A stretch of 64,000 nt of DNA from Scolanthus callimorphus (Eukaryota; Cnidaria; Anthozoa; Actiniaria; Edwardsiidae): positions 23,175,073-23,239,072 of the forward strand of contig CM066912.1 in NCBI GenBank assembly GCA_033964015.1, given 5' to 3'. The notes beneath the pieces are model-generated. The model was not told the origin of the DNA, did no database searches, and saw only the letters and a list, made by a program, of their open reading frames with translations. This document shows positions 1-10,772 of this stretch, piece by piece (the first letter of the stretch is position 1; every line of letters begins with the position of its first letter). A program made the position numbers and the translations under genes.

Positions 1-1560
1 CGGTTGACGGTTAATATTTTTTTACGGTTGACGGTTAATATTTTCGCAATTTGACGCTTGACGCCTAATTTTTTTCGGCTTTTGACGCTTGACGGCTAAC
101 CCCATTGAGACCCTGTTTTAGGGGTAAAATAGAAAGTTCCCGACGAGCACTCCCGCCCCCAAAATAGCGGAGTCCCCCCCCCCCCCTCCGGTGCTCCCTC
201 ATTTCCCTTGGAAGTGATTTTCCTCCCTGATTTCGGAAAAATAAAATTCCGCCTGATACTCAGGCTGCTCACGTTTATTTGAGTTTTTTTAAACAACTTG
301 GCGCGGGAAAGAATTGTGTAAATAACCAGCAATGGAAATTTGTTTTCTTTAACATTTTAAGTTCAAAGTGACTCTACTTTTTTCTTTTGCTTTTAAGAAT
401 TCTTGAAATGTGTAACTCTAACTGTAACTCTAACCTGTTAAAAAAGTTACATTATTATATGGATGCCAGTGTTTTACCGGAAACTAAAACACTCGTATTT
501 TCCATATCTTCACTAGTGAAAATATGAAAAAGTTATGTACCGCATGTCCCGGATGTGCACGTTTGCAGTGTTGTTTTCCTGACTTCGTCTGCAGTGAAAT
601 CTCGCTCGCTCGGTCACACGAGTTTTAAGCCACAAAACTAAGTTTTGTTCTAGTTCTAAAGAGAAAACCTTATTTCAACTATGGCAGAGAAAGCTACAGC
701 AACACAAAAAGGGAAATTAGTTCTTAACGACACTGGGAATCAGAAAGATTGAGGGAGCATTTCACAAATAAACACTTTCGACTTTACCAAGTGAGTTGTT
801 CAATTTGTAATATTTTGCCGCTATGTCAATTCTAATCCATATAATAAAAAGAACATTACACGGTGGCTTGAAGATATGGATTTCATTTTCTCGTGTCAAA
901 AACAATATTTTACTCACTCGCTGCGCTCGTTCGTAAAATATTGTTCTTGCCACTCGAAAATAAAATCCATATCTTCGCGCCACCGTGTAATATCCTCTAT
1001 ATATGTACCGTATATTCTATTTCAAAATCTTGTTGAATAAAGTGTGATTTAGGAATATGCACCGCCCTCAAATATCAAAGGATCACGCTGAAATTAGAAA
1101 TCTGAAATTAGATGTCTGAAATTAGCTGAAATCTGGAATTAGAAGTCGGAAATTAGAGGTCTCGGTCATCAGCAACAACAACAATAAATTTATTTCGAGT
1201 GAAGAAGAAAATTTACATTAAACGCCCTAACCTGCAGATAGCAAGCTAGTCGAGGCGAGAAGGACACTACATGACACTACATAGACAATAATTATAGATG
1301 AGAAGAAAAAAATTGTATAACACAGCGAAAAACTGGAAATGTACGAAAGACATAAATAGATTTACATTTAAATTATCATCACAGAGATTGGAGAGAAATT
1401 GGAAACTGTATTATTATAACTTACTTATCAACAATGTCAGAAGTATGGAGGTATGAGTCATATGAATAAAGGATATTAAAATGTTATTCTCTTATTTCTT
1501 GTTTAACACGATGTTTTTTTGGCGATGATCTGATTGTTGTGGGAAATGGAATTCCATATT
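1..1560. other. gene-free left edge with repeats
   Basis: No convincing gene. Positions 1-105 hold imperfect tandem copies of a GGTTGACGGTTAAT-type motif. About 105-250 is a fragment of a dispersed repeat that recurs at 2283-2410, 12240-12700 and 17850-18240 (TTTTAGGGGTGAAA followed by a poly-C tract). An inverted-repeat element lies at 855-991. The remainder is AT-rich with short homopolymers, and its open reading frames are short and unlike known proteins. Confidence 0.6.
855..991. mobile_element. palindromic MITE-like element
   Basis: The two ends are near-perfect inverted repeats: ATTACACGGTGG...GAAGATATGGAT on the left pairs with ATCCATATCTTC...CCACCGTGTAAT on the right. An inner palindrome around AACAATATTTTAC surrounds CACTCGCTGCGCTCGT. 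There is no coding capacity, as expected of a non-autonomous DNA element. The superfamily is not assigned. Confidence 0.7.
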
Positions 1561-1599
1561 CTCACTCCAAAATCGTAACTTTTCATCGAACTGCCTTAT

Positions 1600-2165
1600 A
1601 CTTTTACCTTTTTGTTTCTTTCTCTTTCAACTACGCAAAAGTAGCCTCCTGCACATTTCGCGCATGTGAGAGAAAATGTCGTGTGCTTGGTTGTTTGATG
1701 TTTGCTGGAAATCGTGTTTATTTTCTGTCAAAATTGAAGGAAAGGTGAGTTACATGTTGAATCGAGAAATTACTCGTGAAGGCGCGCGCTGTTTCCACAG
1801 CCTGTAACAGTTACGTCATTCTTATAAAACCAGCCGAACCAGTCAAGTACGTCCACGATCCTGGCCAAGGTTATGACATTTCAGACGATGTGATCTCTGC
1901 GAGAAGTCTCTGCGAGAAGGAGAATCATATTATAGTAGTTTCTTCCGATCAACTTTGTTTTAAAATTATTGGCGTCAAAACTTCGTACGGCATTCAACGC
2001 CAAGCAAGTACAGCTCTTTTTTAGACACAAAGACTACAAAACCGCAGTCTCCATGCAACATTGCTTTCCATTTGTTATAGGTAATATTTTCCGCTTTTCG
2101 AGAGGTATTTTGTTCATAGACTTTCTTGCGCTAAACCCTCTTGGAGGCCGCAGATTTTAAATGGC
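1600..2165. repeat. upstream module, unit A
   Basis: First of three tandem copies of a module found upstream of the dermatopontin-like genes. Recognisable blocks in order: CTTCGCAAAAGTAGCCTC; TGGAAATCGT...TTTTCTGTCAAAATTG; GAGAAATTACTCG...GCGCGCGCTGTTT; ATAAAACCAGCCGAAC; CATGCAACATTGCTTTCC; CCGCTTTTCGAGAGGTATTTTGTT. The same blocks in the same order recur at 9710-11690 and 11695-15000, broken by inserted elements. Whether the module is regulatory or just duplicated flank cannot be told from sequence. Confidence 0.65.
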
Positions 2166-2768
2166 CTTCAACTTCTTATTTTCTTGTATTTTTCACCTTC
2201 GCAAAAGTCTCCAAGTCAAACACGGAAATTTCATGGTGGGTATCTTTTACCTGTCTCCTTCACGCCTACTTGGCATATCAGGCCTCATCTTTTAGGGTAT
2301 CTTTTAGGGTAAAAAAATATTTGAGCCACGCCATTTTTAGTATCTTTTAGGGGTGAAACTGAAAATTTCCAAAGATCATCCCCGACTAAAAAATATCGGA
2401 GTCCCCCCAGTGGAGAGAACACGGCTTGTGGTTGGGTTTGAGCACGGGCAAAAAAGAATACTCAAAACTTCGAAACACAACGCAAGACGAAGTGGCCACT
2501 GCGAATCTAAGTCCTCAACCAATATTCAGTTTTAATAAGTAACTATGAAGTAGATTGTTTTTAACTTTGTGCAGTTTTCTATTGAGTTGAAATTTATTGT
2601 ATAAGGGATGGACCATTAGAAATGCGTGGTAATTCCGAAAAAAATATTCGAGTAAGGCCAATCCTTAAAAAAAAAATCCAAGCTAGTAAAAACTAACATC
2701 GTATAAATTCCGAGAAACAAAATCTGTGCACAACTTGATCTGCAGTCTCCATGCAACATTGCTTTCTA
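2166..2768. repeat. dispersed GGGGTGAAA repeat and duplicated flank
   Basis: Positions 2283-2410 are a copy of the dispersed repeat with TTTTAGGGTAAAAAAATA and GGGGTGAAACTGAAAATTTCC. Positions 2480-2610 (CGAAGTGGCC, CTAAGTCCTCAACCAATAT, AAGTAGATTGTTT) match 13750-13910 upstream of gene 2, so this is part of the duplicated flank. The start of a second CATGCAACATTGCTTTC block lies at about 2747. Confidence 0.5.
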
Positions 2769-3071
2769 TAGAGTCATAAAGTAATGACGTGGCACAAAAA
2801 CGAAAATTTTTCTTTGATTTAGCAATTTTGTCCCTAGATTTAGAAAGGTCATCGCAACCGACCACTGTATTTTTAGTTCAGTTCATAGAGTTTTGAGCTG
2901 TGTCTAAAATACAGTGATTTGTTAAAGAAAATTATGTATTCTGCGAGTCATTTTCATTTGATTCGCCTCATGCATGCAATGTTCTTTACAGTTGGTCTTT
3001 CATTATTCGAGGACTAAAATCTGAAATTCGAAATTTTCCAAATGTGCGCGACGTCACACTTTAGGACTGTA
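2769..3071. mobile_element. TA-flanked MITE, diverged copy
   Basis: Begins TAGAGTCATAAAGT and ends CTTTAGGACTGTA, inverted termini flanked by TA. Internal sequence (ATACAGTGATTTGTTAAAG, ATTATGTATTC) is shared with the better preserved copy at 3561-3942. It interrupts the conserved module block CATGCAACATTGCTTTC / TATTTTCCGCTTTTCGAGAGG, which is continuous in unit A (2052-2110) and at about 14725-14810. TA target duplication suggests a Tc1/mariner-type non-autonomous element. Confidence 0.7.
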
Positions 3072-3427
3072 GTTATAAGTCCCTTGATATTTTCCGCTTT
3101 TCGAGAGGTATTATTTTAGTGGTAATCTTTCTTGCGCGAAACGCTCTTGGAGAGCGTAATTTTTTAAATGACGTTCGCTCTCGTTTCTGAAAATTCCGCC
3201 TTCGTGCTACTGAAATTGTCCATTTCGTGCACTAAGTCACAAATGGCACATAAATATTAAGTACAATTAATATTGCACCAAAGGAAAGAATAAAGAATCT
3301 GATCGCGTGTGTTAACCAATGAGGGAACGTTTTGATGACGTAATTGATCCTAGTAGCCAATCAGCTGCGATCTGTTGGTGGGGCTTTTTTGGGCGAGCCC
3401 TGAGACACGCACAATTGCTTAGCAGTT

Positions 3428-3497
3428 GGTTATAAAAGCAGACACACAGAGGGACTGTGTTTACTTTCACGAGCTGCACTGCATTCTTTTCTCTGCG
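3428..3497 (+). promoter_or_regulatory. TATA box and non-coding first exon of dermatopontin-like gene 1
   Basis: TATAAAAG at 3431 is followed about 30 bases later by a conserved stretch ending CTTTTCTCTGCG and the splice donor GTAAGT (exon end 3497). The same arrangement is present upstream of gene 2 (15031-15101) although the intervening intron sequence differs, which argues for a real first exon. The intron would end at the TTTTCAG acceptor (4175), leaving 4176-4232 as 5' UTR before the ATG. The transcription start near 3461 is inferred from TATA spacing. Confidence 0.6.
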
Positions 3498-3560
3498 GTA
3501 AGTACTTTGTTTCAATCAATCAATCAAAGCTTTATTTTCCACGTTTCTTTGCTGCATCAA

Positions 3561-3942
3561 TAGAGTCCTAAAGTGTGGCGTCACAAATTTGAAAATTTTC
3601 GATTTAGCAATATTTGTTCCTTGATTTCGAAAGGGCATATCGATTGAAAGGTACACACCAAAAATGAGGGGAATCGGTTGAAACGCGACCGAGATATGGC
3701 CCGCTGAATACATAATTTTCTTTAACAAATCACTGTATTTTTGGTTCAGTTCATAAAGTTCCAAAATACAGTGATTTGTTAAAGGAAATTATGTATTCAG
3801 CGGGCCATATCTCGGTCGGGTTTCAACCGATTCACCTCATTTTTGGTGTGTAGCTTTCAATCGATATGCCCTGTCAAAGTCAAGGAAGAAATATTGCTAA
3901 ATCGAAAATGTTGTTTTTGTGACGTCATCACTTTAGGACTCT
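3561..3942. mobile_element. long-palindrome MITE with TA ends
   Basis: Arms of about 190 bases meet near 3745. The left end TAGAGTCCTAAAGTG pairs with CACTTTAGGACTCTA on the right, and inner blocks (AATCGGTTGAAAC, CATATCGATTGAAAG, TACAGTGATTTGTTAAAG) occur in both orientations. It lies in intron 1 of dermatopontin-like gene 1 and is absent from the same intron of gene 2. It could fold into a very long hairpin if transcribed. Confidence 0.8.
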
Positions 3943-4068
3943 ATACCCTGGATCCAGAGCCTCGAGTGTCGCTTGATTTAGTGACCAGCCATGGCACTGA
4001 GCTTGGCCTGATTACTAAATTAAACGACATTTAAAACAAGCGACATTCGAGGCTCTGGATCCAGGGTA
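3943..4068. mobile_element. MITE with TACCCTGGATCCAGAGCC ends
   Basis: Terminal inverted repeats of about 35 bases: TACCCTGGATCCAGAGCCTC at the left and its reverse complement ending CCAGGGTA at the right. It abuts the preceding MITE. The nine bases CTGCATCAA occur immediately left of the composite (3552-3560) and immediately right of it (4069-4077), consistent with a 9-bp target duplication. Superfamily uncertain; 9 bp would suit Mutator-like elements. Confidence 0.75.
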
Positions 4069-4232
4069 CTGCATCAATTATTTTGGACAAGATACCCACA
4101 TATCTTAGGCCTGGTAGTAAAACGTAGATCCTTTGCTGTGTCAAATCTAAATGTTACGAACTTATCTATTTTCAGATCTCAATAAAAAACAGCTTTTAGA
4201 AGGGGTACAGGCGGTGAAAAGAAACTGGAGCG

Positions 4233-6658
4233 ATGTTACGTCTTGCACCTCTATTTCTTGTGGCCCTCGCGATGTTCGTCCTCGCCATCCATGGCGAGAC
4301 CTCTGCAAACAATCTCAACATGGGTGAAAAAGCAGAAGTAAAAAAGCGGTGGATATTCAACAACGGTTTTGATCGCCCTGTGAACTTTCAATGCCGACGG
4401 GGTGAGTCGTTCGTTTACTCCCCTTCCCCTTCCCCAGGTTCCCTTCCCCTTCCCCAGGTTCCCTTCCCCAGGTTCCCCTTCCCCAGGTTCCCCTTCCCCA
4501 GGTTCCCCTTCCCCATGTTCCCCTTCCCCAGGTTACCCTTCCCCAGGTTACCCTTCCCCAGGTTCCCCTTCCCCTGGTTCCCTTCCCCTTCCCCAGGTTC
4601 CCTTCCCCAGGTTCCCTTCCCCTTCCCCAGGTTCCCTTCCCCAGGTTCCCCTTCCCCAGGTTCCCCTTCCCCAGGTTCCCCTTCCCCAGGTTCCCTTCCC
4701 CAGGTTCCCCTTCCCCAGGTTCCCCTTCCCCAGGTTCCCCTTCCCCAGGTTCCCCTTCCCCAGGTTCCCCTTCCCCAGGTTACCCTTCCCCAGGTTCCCC
4801 TTTCCCCGGGTTCCCCTTCTCCTGGTTCCCCTTCCCCAGGTTTCCCTTCCCCAGGTTCCCCGCTGTTATTTGTAATAACGTTTTCCCTGTTCATCTATTC
4901 TGCCTAGGTTGGAGCATAACCAGGATTTACTCTGAGTACGGCTCTCCCTACCGAGATCGCCGCTTTGCCTTTTACTGCAAACGAACCCCTCAGTTGAACC
5001 CAAGTGCGTGTGCATGGGAGCCGTTTTATGTTAACGACTGGGATGGTAGGCTGGATTACACTTGTCCACACTCTGGTATACTGGTTGGAGTTCGAAGTGT
5101 TCACCACAATGGAATGGAAGATAGGAAAGTATTTGAAGCACTGGACATCAGACCTAGTCCAGTGAATCTGTAGGACAAAATGAGGGACAACCAAATTGCG
5201 AAAAAAATTAGGACCAAAATCATCCTCTAAAACATATCAGAAGTGCTAAAAAATCCTAGAAGAGGAAAGTACTTGAATTTAGGAACTTTTATTTTCTTTT
5301 GTTGCCGGCCATTTTGGTTGTTGTGATAATTCTTCCACCTTTTATTTGTTTTAGTTTCTCTGCTTTATTTTTACCTCATAACATCCAATGCTTTTGTTCT
5401 TTTATAATCCTCTGGCAAAACCTGCCAACACAAGGGGGTAAACGTTATTTTACATTTTAAAGGGGGGGGGGGGGGCAGGCTTGACTTCATTATGGGCCTA
5501 CCTTACTTATGTTAGATAATCCTCTCATCCTTCAGATAGTCCCTCATCTTATAATGGCCTCTAATCGAGACTTGATGTCGTTATGTCGCTAGTGTGCACA
5601 ATTATAGTTCACGAGTTATTTGTTCTATTTTTAGGCGTCACAATTTTAGGTGCTGCCTTCTCAAGAGTCACAACAAGCTGGGAAGTTGTGCTACGACATT
5701 TTACGTGCACGACATGAACGGAAGGATGCTATATGACGTCCGTCGTGGCTCCTACCTTGTCGGAGCTAAAAGTTACCATAGCAACCGTAATGAGTGAGTA
5801 CTAAGCCTGTCTTTATAGTCTGGATTCATGTTGCTCTCTCGGGATTCCTGTGACTCCCCCGTTGTTTCGGGAACCCTGTGGCTCTTCCTTGGTTTTGGGA
5901 TTTCTGTGACAGTCCCTTGGTTTCGGGATGGTAGTGGCTAGATGAGATACTCACAGGGGAGGTGATCAATAATTCATAGGCATAAACAATTAGAACGAAG
6001 CTACATGTCATAACATGGCACATGTAGGTTTGTTCTACCATGAAACCTATACATTATTAATCACCTCCTTCTGAGTTATCCCTTCTAGCCATATGACCTT
6101 TCGGGATCCCCGTGCCTCTCCCGTGGTTTCGGGATTCCTGTGGCTCTTCCTTGGTTTCGGGATCTCTGTGTCTCCGTGGTTTCGGGATTCCTGTGGCGTG
6201 CTGAAATGAAATGGATAAACATGTGAATTCCGAACTCTTCACTTGTGCGGGAAATTCAGCTTTTCCATGCACGAGAATCACCAATTTAGTGCGCGCTTCT
6301 TGGGATAAAACCAACTTGAGCGGGGTTTGACCCCATACCAAGCAAGTAGCGCGCACTAAATGGGCGATTCCAACTGTATTAAAGCGCGGAATACTGGAAA
6401 TTTGGAAATGCCTTTGGAATGTAACACAACTACTAGGATGCAAAGCGCGCATACGAGCGCTTGATTTTGTTACACATGTAGCACGCGCATTCGGTATTCC
6501 TGGAATTGTCTATTGGCGAAAAAATGCAGCGAATTTTACAGCGTTTAGCGCAAACTTACTTAGCGTCTATTTTAATCACTTTTTAGTCAATTTGGGCCTT
6601 TTTCTTCACCAGGGATCGTCGCTGGCGTTTCAAGTATTGCCAGGTGATAAGGAAGTGA
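4233..6658 (+). CDS. dermatopontin-like secreted protein, gene 1
   Basis: Four coding exons: 4233-4401, 4908-5124, 5635-5793, 6613-6658, phases 1, 2, 2, total 196 residues, close to the usual dermatopontin length. A signal peptide (about residues 1-20) is followed by a basic KKR site before W-I-F-N-N. The family motif (D-R then aromatic, then C) recurs: FDRPVNFQC, DRRFAFYC, DRRHNFRC and DRRWRFKYC. The last two are split by introns. Dermatopontins and the related hemagglutinin/amebocyte aggregation factors are extracellular cysteine-rich proteins that bind matrix or carbohydrate and aggregate cells; the exact role here is not shown. Exon 2 ends GATAG followed by gaaagt rather than a GT donor, so intron 2 would need a GA donor, a shifted donor (gtattt four bases on, which changes phase) or be defective. 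AATAAA signals lie near 6813 and 6856. First of three tandem paralogs. Confidence 0.82.
4417..4866 (+). repeat. CCCCTTCCCCAGGTT minisatellite in intron 1 of gene 1
   Basis: About 30 imperfect copies of a 12-18 base unit, CTTCCCCAGGTTCC. It begins a few bases after the exon 1 donor and stops about 40 bases before the true acceptor. Each copy looks like a polypyrimidine tract plus CAG, so it resembles a 3' splice site. Long open frames across it on both strands (proline-rich or glycine-rich) are products of the repeat, not genes. Confidence 0.9.
5826..6205. repeat. TTTCGGGATTCCTGTGGCTCT minisatellite in intron 3
   Basis: Several imperfect copies of a roughly 28-base unit (GGTTTCGGGATTCCTGTGGC plus CTCTCCCGT) occur at 5828-5935 and 6097-6200. 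The same unit occurs at 20670-20760 in the corresponding intron of gene 2, so the repeat predates the duplication of these two genes. Confidence 0.75.
6275..6370. mobile_element. short inverted-repeat element
   Basis: GAATCACCAATTTAGTGCGC at the left pairs with GCGCACTAAATGGGCGATTC at the right. It is small, lies in intron 3 of gene 1 and has no coding capacity. Confidence 0.55.
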
Positions 6659-6859
6659 TTGGAACTGGACACACCAAGATATTTGTTGCCATGCCAGTGT
6701 AGTAACTTAAAGGGGCGTAGAACTGTCAATTGCATTTAAACGGCTTTATTTTTATAGTGTTTCGTATAAAGAGTAATAGCTATTGGGAAAAATGTATGGC
6801 GGCTTTCCTAGTAATAAAAGACCTATGAATAACAAAGAAAACCGTGTCAAGTGTGCAAT

Positions 6860-9330
6860 AAAGAGCATTTCAAATTAATAAGGTTTATTTCGATAGGTTT
6901 ATTTAATTACTATGCACAAATAATAGACTGCAGTAATTTCTAGCTTTTACCCGTCCCGCCGCTATAATTTTCGCATCCTAGAAGGCCTAATGTAAATCAT
7001 GCGTACGCAAGCGCGAGCAAATAAAATTCACGGGATCTTGTCCACGATACGCGCCATCCTCGCAGAGGAAAAGGAAGCGGCAGTTGTAGGACAAAAAAAC
7101 AGACAGAATTTTAAACATTTCGCGGAATTTTTCTTTTATTGTTTTGACAAAATCTACCTTTGTGACCCGACTTTTTTTGTTGTCACCCGAAATCTGGGTG
7201 ACACGTGATCAGACCATTCCAGGGTCCTTTTCCTCTGTCCCCTGGGGGGAGGTGAGGGATGACCCTGGCGCGCGAGGATGGATATGCGCATGCAGGAGCG
7301 ATCGCTCTGATTCATCATCAGAACTAATGACAATCCTATCAGATACCTATTTAAGAATATGTAAAGTTTTAAAAAGAATGGTCTGATGGATCGAGAAATA
7401 GCGAGATCATAAAGGATTCATATAAAACATACCCCGTACGAAAGGTCACTAGAAGAAAATCCGCTCACGCCCCCTCCGGTTGTCTCTTATGATTTCCCCA
7501 AAAATCACGCAATATTTTTGCAATTTGCCAATTTTACGCCAAGTAATACGAAATATCAAAAACCAGCATACGGAATATAGAATATACATCTTCACTCTCT
7601 ATAGTTGTGATAGTTTGAACCTCAAAGTCGCTTGTTTCCTGCGGAGAATTTGCAATTGTTTCCGATCGCTTGCATGTGACAGCATTTACAAGGCGTTCAT
7701 CGACTTCTAGGCATAGGCTGGGATAGACTGGGTTTTTATAAGCTAGCAAAAGAACCAATCAAAAACCAGCAACCGTATTCGAATAGTCTATTGAATTTCA
7801 CGGATTTTGATGCATAATATGCTCTCGTTCGGTGTGATTTAGCGCGGAGAAAATGGCAGCGAAAAACTTGTATGTGCTCAAAATTACCGTTCTCGTGACC
7901 TTCTCGTCGTAGCGCTAGGCAAAGCACTGGAAATACTGGATCGAAAGGCATTGAATACCCCTCGTTTAATCACGAAATTAACAAGTAAGTTCAGTTTTAT
8001 TAACTCGAGGTTTTATTTCGATTGATCGCTCTATTTTTTAGTGAAGATAAAGTTCTTCATGAAATAGTATTGATCGTTCTGGCATTCGCCTTTGTCACAC
8101 GGCAGCCATCTTGGATTTTCTAATACAGCGAAGCTGACATGAAAGCGAGGCCAAGCGTGTAAGCTCACCCACGCATAGTCATTTCTGTAAGAAAAAATCC
8201 AAGATGGCTGCCGTGTGACAAAGGCGAATGGTATCCGAAGATGGAATTGTAATTCGCTCAACAAGGCAAATAAATTAAAGTTTGGCTTCATCGTACTACT
8301 TCGCCGAATCCAATTCAACATAATGGTTTTCAGTGTCGCTTTCTCATTGTCTTTGAACTTCGTATAGCTTTCTATCTTTCTATTTTCCTTTTCTTAGCAG
8401 ATAGATTTGAGGTAATTTGTATTTCGTGTTGAAGATTTATGGTCTGACGCTTCGGCATGTGAATTATTTAATATTTGAGTCAATTACGCATGCGTAGAGC
8501 ATCAAAATAACGTCCGCGCTGGCCTGAACCCCAAATTAGCAAATGTTCACGCTTGTATGGGATAAGTTTCATATGTTTCGAGAATTTTAGCCTTCGCTGG
8601 CCCTCGTTACGGGACGACACTTGATTGTTTTGAGATGCCCAGAACAACTACGCAGTTGCGTGTCAGGCTCCCATTAAAAGTTGATTTTAAGATTGCGCTT
8701 AGGTTCTTATGATTTACATTTGCCTTGAGCTTGCGTTCTGCGCATGCGTTCCTTTGTAAACCAGCGCCCGCGTATCTTTTAGGCCAGCGCCAAGATACGG
8801 GAGCTCTGGAATAATCAAGTCGTGCGACGATTTTCATTAGCTCGTCATTTTTCTCCACTGACCATGCGCGCGATTTGAATTCGGAAGAAATCTAACAGAA
8901 AATATTTTCACACAAGCATCACCTGTTGGGCGAGAACATCTTTCCTGTATCAAACGTTGCGCTTCAAAGTCTTTCCACTCGTAAGATCAATTTTCCAAAA
9001 CTAGCGTTATAACACGACGTAATTATGCAACAAACTTGATTCTGAGCAAACGTTCAGTTGTTGACAAAATTTGTCACGCGTGCGGTGCTGACGAAAAGAG
9101 CGCGCGCTGTAGATAGATTTTTGCAAAAACAAAACCTGCTCAAAACTGAATGAAATATTTCAGTAATGCATGTTTTTAAACCTCTTTTTTGCTGGTTTTA
9201 TAACGATGACTATAAACTGTGAAACATTCTTATAACTTTATGAAGAACTTTGTGACAAATCCAAGGTTTTAGTAGCGGTCAAGGTCAAACGCATGCGCAC
9301 TGAAGACTACCCAGATTTTGGGTATAAAAA
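6860..9330. other. gene-free stretch
   Basis: No gene recognised. Apart from the inverted-repeat element at 8083-8230, this is AT-rich sequence with short frames and several ATGCGCATGC-like patches. Nothing resembles a conserved protein on either strand. Confidence 0.5.
8083..8230. mobile_element. inverted-repeat MITE-like element
   Basis: The left arm CATTCGCCTTTGTCACACGG with CAGCCATCTTGGATTTT is matched by the reverse complement ending CCGTGTGACAAAGGCGAATG. The arms are about 37 bases and the interior about 75 bases. Confidence 0.75.
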
Positions 9331-9419
9331 AACATGATTATTCTAGAGCCATGTATCTTGCCGCTGGCTCAAGATGCACGGGCACTGGGAATTAGCGGAT
9401 TGTTAGTATTGCACCAAAA

Positions 9420-9700
9420 ATGGATGAATATTTATTTGAATATGTTTCCCGCGAGAAGTGCATTTCTGTCTTCACTAGCTACCTGCGAGCAGAGGCTACT
9501 TTTCATCTGCCTAAAAGGTCCCACATGGGTCTTTGTTGTGGTTTAAAGCACTTCGAAGATTACTGAGGCAAAACCAGGCTAAGACCTAACAAGGAAGAAA
9601 CATCTGTCCATGGTTACCGAAATAGCGTTCCGTCTAGGCCAGATTTATGCCGATGTGTGACAGTTAGTGTTCATTCTCACTTTTTATATTTTTAACTTTT
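9420..9700 (+). pseudogene. possible broken coding fragment, unknown
   Basis: A frame from the ATG at 9420 reads M-D-E-Y-L-F-E-Y-V-S-R-E-K and continues with protein-like composition (H-L-P-K-R-S-H-M-G-L-C-C-G-L-K-H-F-E-D-Y) to a TGA at 9564. The same frame then stays open for about another 120 bases. I do not recognise the family. It may be a decayed exon or transposon fragment, or chance. Confidence 0.2.
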
Positions 9701-10098
9701 GTTTTCTTGCATGTTTCAACTTCGCAAAAAGTAGCCTCTATACACAAATTTCATTTCTCTTTGCTAATGTGTGAGAAAATGGCGTGTGCTTGGGTTTTGT
9801 GCGTGAGCAAAGGCACTTTACTTTACAACCTCGATCGAAAATTACATTTTTATCGCCTCTGGAAAGCTCAACACTTAATTCAAAGATACTGAGATGTACC
9901 ATTGATACCCTTCTATCTTGGAATATTTGCTGGAAATCGTTTTATTTTCTGTCAAAATTGTAGAAAATGTTCTGAGTTAGCCGTTGAATCGAGAAATTAC
10001 TCGCGAAGACGCGCGCTGTTTTCATAGCCAGTATAACAGTGACGTCCTTCTTTACTGCAGTTTCCATAATTCTGCGAACCTTCGCTATCGAATTCAAA

Positions 10099-10275
10099 CC
10101 GTAAAACCGCCTTCTGGCTTCCGTCAATCAAACTCCCAAGTCTTTTTGTCGTTACTCTTTGTGCTTTTTGATTGGCCAGCGCCTAAGCAGTACTAAAATG
10201 ACTTCCTGTCACGCAAGCAACGCTGACGAGAAGACTAGGCAGTTTGATTAACGGAAGCCAGAAAGTGGTTTGACG
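10099..10275. mobile_element. MITE with CCTTCTGGCTTCCGT ends
   Basis: Left CCGTAAAACCGCCTTCTGGC and TTCCGTCAATCAAACT pair with the right end AGTTTGATTAACGGAAGCC and CAGAAAGTGGTTTGACGG. It is inserted inside the orphan module unit between blocks that are contiguous at about 1815-1845. Confidence 0.7.
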
Positions 10276-10320
10276 GTTGGAAATCGTCGGAGAGAGCTCG
10301 CAAAATTATGAAAATTACAC

Positions 10321-10574
10321 TAAGCCGCTTTTCACTAGTGAAATAAGCGGAGACGGAGAAGGAGAGGTAAGAGCTTAAGTTTGCGTGAAAATCGTTGTGA
10401 CAATAGCAACGTAAGCCTATGCTATGCGGAGACGTAAGAACACCTTAGAAAAAGGAAACATTCCGTTCTACTTCCTTCACGCTTACGTCTCCTCCGTTCT
10501 TTGATTTTCACACGAAATGCAAGCGTCCTTACGTCTTTGTTTCCTTCTCCGTCTTCACTAGTGAAAAGTACGCT
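10321..10574. mobile_element. MITE with CTTTTCACTAGTGAA ends
   Basis: Left TAAGCCGCTTTTCACTAGTG and right CACTAGTGAAAAGTACGCTT are inverted. The interior has inverted GGAGACGTAAG / CTTACGTCTCC blocks. It lies in the same module interruption as the preceding element and resembles the element at 25759-25952 in style (TTTTCACTA ends with CTTACG-rich interior). Confidence 0.65.
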
Positions 10575-10772
10575 TTATAAAACCAGCCGAGCAAGTCAAT
10601 TACTTCCACGATCCTGGCCGAGGGTCCCATGTTTCAGGCCACTCCGAAAACACAAAGCAAGACGAAGTGGCTTCTGCGAGCAGGGAAGTCATTTCTTCTG
10701 ATCAACTTTGTTTGAAAATTATTGATGTCAAAACTTCGTAACGCATTCACCGCCAATTAAGCAGCTCTTTCT

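Noticed and set aside
1..105. Telomere-like repeat at the left edge
   Set aside because: The motif GGTTGACGGTTAAT is not the TTAGGG type expected in cnidarians, is imperfect, and recurs inside the window at 63675.
4402..4894. Long proline- and glycine-rich open frames on both strands
   Set aside because: They are translations of the intron-1 minisatellite; the flanking exons splice across it with conserved phase in three paralogs.
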